Origin: Cobetia amphilecti | GTDB lineage: Bacteria; Pseudomonadota; Gammaproteobacteria; Pseudomonadales; Halomonadaceae | Assembly: GCF_030010415.1 (NCBI RefSeq) | Contig: NZ_JASCSA010000008.1 | Reading direction: 5' to 3' (one strand) | DNA: 64,000 bases | In this document: positions 59,515-64,000 of the stretch, piece after piece | Layout: the number at the start of each line of letters is the position of its first letter | How positions within the stretch are numbered: position 1 is the stretch's first letter | Notes under the pieces: model-generated | Seen by the model: only the letters and a program-made list of their open reading frames with translations | Databases searched by the model: none | Told to the model about the DNA's origin: nothing | Made by a program: the position numbers and the translations under genes

Positions 59515-60441
59515 TCACCACGCTTCCTGACGCGGACCGCTGAACGCCGCGATCCAGCGTTCAAGATGGCGCAGTAGCTGCAGGCTGGCACGCGGCATGC
59601 GCCGCCCGACCCGCGTGATGATATGCGCGCGGGCCTGGCGGAAGCTGGCGCACTCCACATCCCGCGCGATCAACACGCCCTCCTGAAGCTCACGCGCCGA
59701 GGCGAAGGCCGGCAACAGCGTGATGCACAGCTCGGAGCGCGCCGCCTGCTTGAGCACCTCCATGGAATTGGTCTGCACCACCATATGCGGGCGCACCCCT
59801 GCCTCACGAAAACCATCGTCCATCAGCTGACGCACGCCGTGACTCGGCCCCCACAGCGCCATGGGGTGCTGCGACACTTCCTCGAGCGTCAGCGCATGGG
59901 CCTCGCTCGCCAGCGGATGCTCCGGCGACATGATGGCCACCAGCGGCTGCGGGCTCGAATGCCAGAAGCGCAGCTGGGGATGGACCCGCTCGTGATACAT
60001 CAGGCCGATATCCGCCTCATCCTCGATCACGCTGTCGATGATGCTCTGCATGCTGCCGGTATCGACCTTGAGCGTGATGCCGGGGTACTGCTTGCGAAAG
60101 GCGCGCAGCGGGCTGTTGATGATATCGCCGACGAAGCCTTCGCCGATGATCAGGCGGATTTCCCCGGTTTCCAGACGTTGATAGGCATCGAGGCGCTCGC
60201 CGAGGTGCTGGTCGAGCTTCTCTCGCTGCAGGATGTAATCCAGCAGCATCTCGCCGACACGCGTCGGCTGCACGCCGTCACGGGTACGCTCGATGAGCGA
60301 GGCGGCCATGGCCTCTTCGAGCAGACCTATCTGACGACTGACAGCCGAGGGGGCGATGTTCAGACGCGCGGCGGCACGCCGGATGGAGCCGGCTTCGACG
60401 GTGACCTGAAAATAGACGAGACGCTGATGCGGGATATCCAT
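59515..60441 (-). CDS. LysR-family transcriptional regulator
   Basis: A 308-aa LysR regulator with the N-terminal HTH AGSIRRAAARLNIAPSAVSR at about residues 15-34 and an effector domain to the C terminus. The start at 60441 gives the normal family length; longer frames add about 39 non-conserved residues. It is convergent to the DUF3100/M20/dehydrogenase-like operon and may regulate it. Confidence 0.9.
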   Translation of the reverse strand: MDIPHQRLVYFQVTVEAGSIRRAAARLNIAPSAVSRQIGLLEEAMAASLIERTRDGVQPTRVGEMLLDYILQREKLDQHLGERLDAYQRLETGEIRLIIGEGFVGDIINSPLRAFRKQYPGITLKVDTGSMQSIIDSVIEDEADIGLMYHERVHPQLRFWHSSPQPLVAIMSPEHPLASEAHALTLEEVSQHPMALWGPSHGVRQLMDDGFREAGVRPHMVVQTNSMEVLKQAARSELCITLLPAFASARELQEGVLIARDVECASFRQARAHIITRVGRRMPRASLQLLRHLERWIAAFSGPRQEAW

Positions 60442-60808
60442 GAGGCGCTCTGCAGAGGATGGGAGAGGGGCTAAGCAAAATAGAGAGACTTGACGCAAGA
60501 CGCAGCCAGCAGAGTACCCGATATTCGGGCGTCTCGGGCAGCGCACGGTTGAACTCACCCTCCCTCAACGCCATATCAGAATGAATCGTCGCCTCGCCTC
60601 CTCGCCTATCCTCCTCTTCATGGCAGTTCTCACAGCTCTCTGCGCTGTGACGCGAGGGCAGGCGATCAGCGTCGCGAGCTGACCCAATGGAGGGGCAGAT
60701 GCAAGCGCCATTCTGAAGCCAGTGCGCGAATAGGCTAAGATGGACCATCGCTTCACTGACTGTGCCTGCGTGACAAACCACACAGTCTCAATGACAAGGA
60801 GATTCAAT
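60442..60808. other. 367-base gap, divergent LysR/arfB promoters
   Basis: I see no gene, repeat array or strong hairpin here. The stretch must hold the promoters of the two divergent genes; an AAGGAG ribosome-binding site for arfB is at its right end. Confidence 0.5.
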
Positions 60809-61222
60809 ATGCTGACCATCTCCAATTCGGTAGCGCTGGCCGACTGGGAAATCGACCTCACCCAGATTCGCGCCCAGGGCAATGGCGGCCAGAACGTCAA
60901 CAAGGTCGCCTCCGCCGTTCACCTGCGCTTCGATGTGCAGCGCTCAACGCTGCCCGGCTTCTACAAGGAGCGCCTGATGCAGCTGTCGGATCAGCGCATC
61001 AGCAAGGAAGGTGTCATCATCATCAAGGCGCAGAGCCATCGCACCCTCGAGCTGAACAAGGAAGATGCACTGGCGCGCCTCAAGGCGATGATTCTGGAGG
61101 CCGTCAAGGTGCAGAAGGCGCGCCGTGCGACAGCGCCCAGCAAGGGCGCCAAGCGTCGCCGCGTCGACAGCAAGACGCGCAAGGGCAAGATCAAGGCCAT
61201 GCGTGGCAAGGTACAGGACTGA
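60809..61222 (+). CDS. arfB: alternative ribosome-rescue factor ArfB (peptidyl-tRNA hydrolase)
   Basis: A 137-aa release-factor-like protein that frees stalled ribosomes. The catalytic GGQ motif lies in RAQGNGGQNVNKVASAVHLR near residue 27, and the Arg/Lys-rich C-terminal tail (from about 100, KGAKRRRVDSKTRKGKIKAM) inserts into the empty mRNA channel. AAGGAG precedes the ATG. Length and domain order match ArfB (YaeJ). Confidence 0.95.
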   Translation: MLTISNSVALADWEIDLTQIRAQGNGGQNVNKVASAVHLRFDVQRSTLPGFYKERLMQLSDQRISKEGVIIIKAQSHRTLELNKEDALARLKAMILEAVKVQKARRATAPSKGAKRRRVDSKTRKGKIKAMRGKVQD

Positions 61223-61273
61223 CCTCGCCACAGGCGACAGCCAGCTCACAGCTCACGTCAGGGACGAAAATTC

Positions 61274-61981
61274 ATGCGCAACATCATCAGCTCGGCCGTG
61301 CTGGGCGGCCTGCTGGCCGTGGGGATGGTCTGGAGTGGCAGCTATCTCAAGCAGGCCGCGCAGGTGTGGGAATCTTCCAGCCGCGTGGTCACGGTCAAGG
61401 GGCTCGCGGAGCGTGAGGTCAAGGCCGACCTGGCCCTCTGGCCGTTGCACTTCAGCGTCAATGCCAATCAGCTGACCGGGCTTCATGAGGCGCTGGCCAA
61501 TGATGAGCGCAAGATTCGCGCCTTTCTCACCGCCCGAGGCTTCCCCGCCGACCAGGTCAGCGTGACCTCTCCCCAGGTGACTGACCTCTACGCCAACAGC
61601 TACAACGCTCAGCGCCCGGATGAGCGCTATCGCGCCGAAGCCACGGTGCTGGTGCGCTCGCCCAAGGTCGACCTCGTCAAGCAGAGTGCCTCACTGACCG
61701 GTGAGCTGGTGCGCGAGGGTATCCTGCTGTCGGCTGACTATGCCTATCGCACCGAATTCCTGTTCACGGGGCTTGAGGCCATCAAGCCCGACATGATCGC
61801 GGCCGCGACCGCGGATGCCCGGCGCGCCGCCCAGCAGTTCGCAGAGGATTCCGGCAGCACGGTCGGTCACATCAAGCATGCCAGCCAGGGTTATTTCTCG
61901 ATCTCGGATCTCGACAGCTACACCCCTGACATCAAGAACGTCAGAGTCGTGACCACCATCGACTACACCCTGAGCCACTGA
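61274..61981 (+). CDS. SIMPL-domain (DUF541) protein
   Basis: A 235-aa protein with one N-terminal membrane segment or signal anchor (about residues 5-25) and a SIMPL/DUF541 domain for the rest, seen in RVVTVKGLAEREVKADLALW and VRVVTTIDYTLSH. Family members are periplasmic or secreted and have been linked to stress tolerance, with no defined activity. It follows arfB by 51 bases and may share its transcript. Confidence 0.88.
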   Translation: MRNIISSAVLGGLLAVGMVWSGSYLKQAAQVWESSSRVVTVKGLAEREVKADLALWPLHFSVNANQLTGLHEALANDERKIRAFLTARGFPADQVSVTSPQVTDLYANSYNAQRPDERYRAEATVLVRSPKVDLVKQSASLTGELVREGILLSADYAYRTEFLFTGLEAIKPDMIAAATADARRAAQQFAEDSGSTVGHIKHASQGYFSISDLDSYTPDIKNVRVVTTIDYTLSH

Positions 61982-62022
61982 TCACCTCTCGACAGCCCCC
62001 TTCTTCGCCGTATGGAGCCCCC

Positions 62023-62325
62023 ATGTCCGACACCCCGCTGAGCAAGACCCAGACGAGCTTCTATCGACGCCTGTTCGTGGCCCACCTCATCGCGCATGAC
62101 ATCGCCAGCGTACCGGCCATCATCGCGGCCACCGGCATGCCGCGGCGCACCGCCCAGGACACCATCACCGCCCTGGGTGAGCTCGAGATCGTCTGTGAAT
62201 TTCAGCGCGAGGAAGGCCAGCGCAACAATATCGGCCACTACGTGATTCGTGACTGGGGGCCGATCAATGCGCAGTGGGTGGCCGACAACGCCGAGCGCCT
62301 GCAGAAGGCGCTCGGCTATGCGTGA
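62023..62325 (+). CDS. small winged-helix DNA-binding protein
   Basis: A 100-aa protein with a predicted winged helix at about residues 10-70, in which VPAIIAATGMPRRTAQDTIT would form the HTH and the GHYVIRDWG segment the wing. Similar short proteins occur as conserved hypotheticals in related gammaproteobacteria. GGAG lies 5 bases before the ATG. It is 41 bases after the SIMPL gene; target unknown. Confidence 0.75.
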   Translation: MSDTPLSKTQTSFYRRLFVAHLIAHDIASVPAIIAATGMPRRTAQDTITALGELEIVCEFQREEGQRNNIGHYVIRDWGPINAQWVADNAERLQKALGYA

Positions 62326-62338
62326 GAGGCGCAAGCTT

Positions 62339-62464
62339 GATCGAACAACCAGGACCGAGAAATGACGGTCGAGAAGTGAAGGTCGAGAGATGACTTTCAA
62401 GAACAAGCTCTCAAGAATGAGCCCTCAAACATGAGGCCTGCAGCATGATGGCTGAGCTATGATG
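62339..62464. repeat. degenerate 14-bp tandem repeat, nine copies, before a membrane-protein gene
   Basis: Nine consecutive 14-mers can be laid out from 62339 (then 62353, 62367, 62381, 62395, 62409, 62423, 62437, 62451). Neighbouring units are similar (for example GGTCGAGAAGTGAA next to GGTCGAGAGATGAC) while distant ones have drifted, most ending in an RTGA-like core. The last unit runs into the start codon of the next gene, so the repeat supplies its leader and possibly its ribosome-binding site. Confidence 0.8.
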
Positions 62465-62761
62465 GCCGAGATTCTGAACAGTGCCGTTCAGCACGGCGTG
62501 ATCGCCGTGCTGATCCAGCTGGCGCTATGGCCGCTGTTTGGCGTTTGGTCGGCAGGTGCCATCGCCGTGGCCCTGCTTCTGGGCCGCGAGATCGCTCAGC
62601 ACGAATACAAGGGCGACGGCCCCAAGGCGGAGAGCTGGGACTACGGCCTGCTGCAACACTGGAACCTGGATTCCTGTCTCGATGTCGCCCTGCCGCTGCT
62701 CTGCTGTATGTGCCTCGCCACTACGGTCTGGGCGCTCAGGCGCTATCGGGCCAGAACGTGA
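62462..62761 (+). CDS. small membrane protein of unknown function, 99 aa
   Basis: Two hydrophobic stretches (about residues 8-40 and 72-93) surround a polar segment GREIAQHEYKGDGPKAESWD, a pattern seen in small phage-related or conserved hypothetical membrane proteins. It has no clear Shine-Dalgarno, because its leader is the 14-bp repeat array; ATGs at 62459 and 62462 are adjacent. I cannot assign a function. Confidence 0.65.
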   Translation: MAEILNSAVQHGVIAVLIQLALWPLFGVWSAGAIAVALLLGREIAQHEYKGDGPKAESWDYGLLQHWNLDSCLDVALPLLCCMCLATTVWALRRYRART

Positions 62762-63122
62762 CCCTGCGCGCGCCCTGCGAATACATGGGGCGCGCAAATA
62801 CACGACGAAGAGCAGATGCACGGCGAAAAGTGAACGTCGTAAAAAGTGTGTGCCGCAAAAGCCCGTGCCGAAAATTATGCGCCGTAAAAAGTGAAAAACC
62901 TGCGCAGTCTTCTCTGAACGGCTCCCCTACCCCAGCGCTCCGTTCTACCCTTCCTTGTCCTGCTGGTTTTTCTTGTCTTTATAGTCTTCCTGACTGTCTT
63001 TCTTGCTGTCTCGCTAGCCCTGCACGCGCCTGCCTCTTGCCTGTCTCTTGCCTGCATCTGGCCTGCTTTTCACCTCAGCACGGCGCAACGACATTCGCTG
63101 AAAAGCGTTGCCTCAAGCATCA
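62762..63122. other. 361-base stretch with no confident gene
   Basis: Low-complexity DNA: a GTAAAAAGTG-like motif recurs between 62823 and 62898, and pyrimidine-rich, CTTGCCTGTCT-like repeats fill 62955-63070. Open frames crossing it have biased, repetitive composition and no good start, so I call none. Confidence 0.6.
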
Positions 63123-63488
63123 TCAGCCAACAGCAACTCTGGTGACACTGCGCCGTGCGGCGCCCGACGCAGTGGCGGAAGGCGCAGAGGCTGCGCGACG
63201 ACGCAGTGGATGTCGGGCGCGATCCTGCAGGTAGGCAGAGAGCGTTTCCGGGCGAATGCCGGGATGCTGGAAGACATAATCCTCGGTGATGATCGACAGA
63301 AATTCAGCACTGCGTGCACCCGCGACCTCAAACCCCAGGATGAAATGGCGCGACTGAGAGACCTCGAAACAGTAGTTCTCCGCGGCCACGGCGCAGGTCT
63401 GCACCACATAGCCTCCGCCCAGCTGTTCTCTGAGGATGGATCGTTTGGGATTGAATCGAGATGCCGTGTAAATGTCTATGATTTTCAT
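63123..63488 (-). CDS. hypothetical protein, 121 aa
   Basis: I do not recognise this protein. The first 90 residues are compact and mixed (MKIIDIYTASRFNPKRSILR at the start, then a Cys/Glu-containing core), while the last 35 are Arg/Ala/Ser-rich and look disordered. The ATG at 63488 has GGGGGTG about 6 bases upstream and a TATACT -10-like element some 30 bases before, which supports it as a real gene. An ATG at 63500 is also in frame. Confidence 0.6.
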   Translation of the reverse strand: MKIIDIYTASRFNPKRSILREQLGGGYVVQTCAVAAENYCFEVSQSRHFILGFEVAGARSAEFLSIITEDYVFQHPGIRPETLSAYLQDRARHPLRRRAASAPSATASGAARRSVTRVAVG

Positions 63489-63760
63489 TATCACCCCCAA
63501 TATCGACTGGCGCAGTATATACGAAAACTCTAATACTTACATGCTTAGAGAACTCATCCTGCCTGCCCCGCCCTTCGAACCGACAGAAAATTGATCCACA
63601 TCAACTCAATCGGCAGCGTTTTCAGGGCCATATGTGAGAGGCATCTGCCTGGATCAACACAAAAGAACTTGCGCGAGCACAGCGCTGATTGAGCTGAGGG
63701 GCCAGGAAAGTGAGCAATATGGACGTAGGCGAGATGCGGGAGGCAGGCTGGTTGTCGCAA

Positions 63761-63825
63761 GAAGGGGAATGAAGAAGGGGAATGAGGAGCGGAGAATGGA
63801 ACAGAAGAGCGGAGAATAAAAATGA
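63761..63825. repeat. purine-rich tandem repeats, 13-bp unit twice then degenerate
   Basis: AGAAGGGGAATGA occurs twice in tandem near 63761-63786, then related GGAGCGGAGAATG and AGAGCGGAGAATA copies follow to about 63820. No gene is called between 63489 and 63920; open frames on the other strand there are pyrimidine-repeat artefacts. Confidence 0.75.
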
Positions 63826-63884
63826 AGAGCACAGAGCGAACAGTGAAGTGGCAGGTATCTTTCGGACATGCAAAAACGCAAAAA

Positions 63885-63910
63885 AGCCATCCGTTTCCGG
63901 ATGGCCTTTT
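63885..63910 (-). terminator. Rho-independent terminator of the tRNA-Pro fragment
   Basis: An 8-bp stem (63886-63893 with 63898-63905) with loop TTTC is flanked by A- and T-runs on both sides. On the minus strand it follows the CCA end of the tRNA-Pro fragment by about 10 bases, the usual place for a tRNA terminator. Confidence 0.85.
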
Positions 63911-63920
63911 CACTTGAATC

Positions 63921-63970
63921 TGGTCGGGACGACAGGATTCGAACCTGCGACCTCTGCAACCCCATTGCAG
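63921..63970 (-). tRNA. tRNA-Pro(GGG), 3' half only; probable attachment site
   Basis: Read on the minus strand, the 50 bases form the anticodon arm (CTGCA, loop ATGGGGT with anticodon GGG, TGCAG), a 5-base variable loop, a perfect T arm (GCAGG TTCGAAT CCTGT), the 3' acceptor strand CGTCCCG, A73 and encoded CCA. The D arm and 5' acceptor strand are missing: the 30 bases to the right show no AGC...GGTA D-arm pattern and no complement of the acceptor strand. It is thus a 3' fragment, as left at the far end of an element integrated into a tRNA gene. Confidence 0.8.
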
Positions 63971-64000
63971 CTTCTTCAAGAGTCAGCTAGCAAGCATGCC

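Noticed and set aside
62527..63234. 235-aa open frame crossing the small membrane-protein gene and low-complexity DNA
   Set aside because: It overlaps a better supported gene out of frame and consists largely of repeat-derived sequence.
63554..63979. Minus-strand frames near the right edge
   Set aside because: They run through the tRNA fragment, a terminator and purine-rich repeats; Phe/Ser/Pro/Leu-rich artefacts.
63921..64000. Complete tRNA or tmRNA at the right edge
   Set aside because: The 30 bases to the right of the anticodon arm show no D arm or matching acceptor strand, and the acceptor end (CGTCCCGACCA) fits tRNA-Pro rather than tmRNA; only a 3' half is supported.

Overview
The window is GC-rich, densely coded gammaproteobacterial DNA. 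Gene content (TRAP transporters, malonate use, guanidino-compound and mannoside catabolism, a type II sulfide:quinone oxidoreductase) and overall style suggest a marine Halomonadaceae member, Cobetia- or Halomonas-like. That placement is inference, since no rRNA or other marker gene is present. There is no insertion sequence, CRISPR array or complete tRNA.

Layout. 1-6.2 kb: a small AT-rich gene, then a malonate module (GntR regulator matR, divergent matA-matB-madL-madM) with a palindromic operator touching the promoter. 6.2-10.7 kb: a Fur-controlled siderophore receptor plus esterase, with a divergent AraC regulator. 10.8-12.2 kb: metY. 12.5-21.1 kb: a TRAP transporter with a CitE-like lyase, a ThDP enzyme, an M20 amidohydrolase and an aldehyde dehydrogenase, an unassigned catabolic pathway. 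21.2-28.1 kb: a LysR regulator, a Na+/solute symporter, a second TRAP system and an RraA-like aldolase. 28.2-30.0 kb: OsmC-like protein and an exported unknown.

30.0-33.06 kb is an AT-rich island holding a retron: promoter, structured msr-msd-like RNA, a 49-codon strongly basic ORF whose ribosome-binding site lies in a hairpin, an Xre-type HTH protein and a retron reverse transcriptase (NAxxH, FVDD and ITG motifs). A convergent membrane-protein gene follows. This is the most interesting part of the window.

33.06-41.1 kb: a sigma-54 enhancer-binding protein, three 18-bp operator-like repeats and a near-consensus -24/-12 promoter drive a 4-guanidinobutyrate/2-ketoarginine cluster (ureohydrolase, YjiH-type transporter, AruI-like decarboxylase, aldehyde dehydrogenase). 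41.1-45.4 kb: sulfide oxidation (SulP transporter, SQR, persulfide dioxygenase). 45.7-47.1 kb: sugar MFS porter. 47.5-55.7 kb: LacI-regulated ABC sugar transporter with a GH63-like glycosidase and an AGE-family epimerase/isomerase, fitting uptake and breakdown of a mannoside such as mannosylglycerate. 56.0-60.4 kb: DUF3100 membrane protein, M20 amidohydrolase, a degenerate beta-hydroxyacid-dehydrogenase-like protein and a LysR regulator. 60.8-63.5 kb: arfB, a SIMPL-domain protein and small unknowns. The right edge carries the 3' half of a tRNA-Pro(GGG) followed by its terminator, which looks like an attachment site left by an island lying beyond the window.

A recurring oddity is a set of degenerate short tandem repeats, mostly with 13- or 14-bp period but unrelated unit sequences, in intergenic DNA and just before start codons (around 1.04, 16.2, 23.9, 28.2, 48.5, 62.4 and 63.8 kb).
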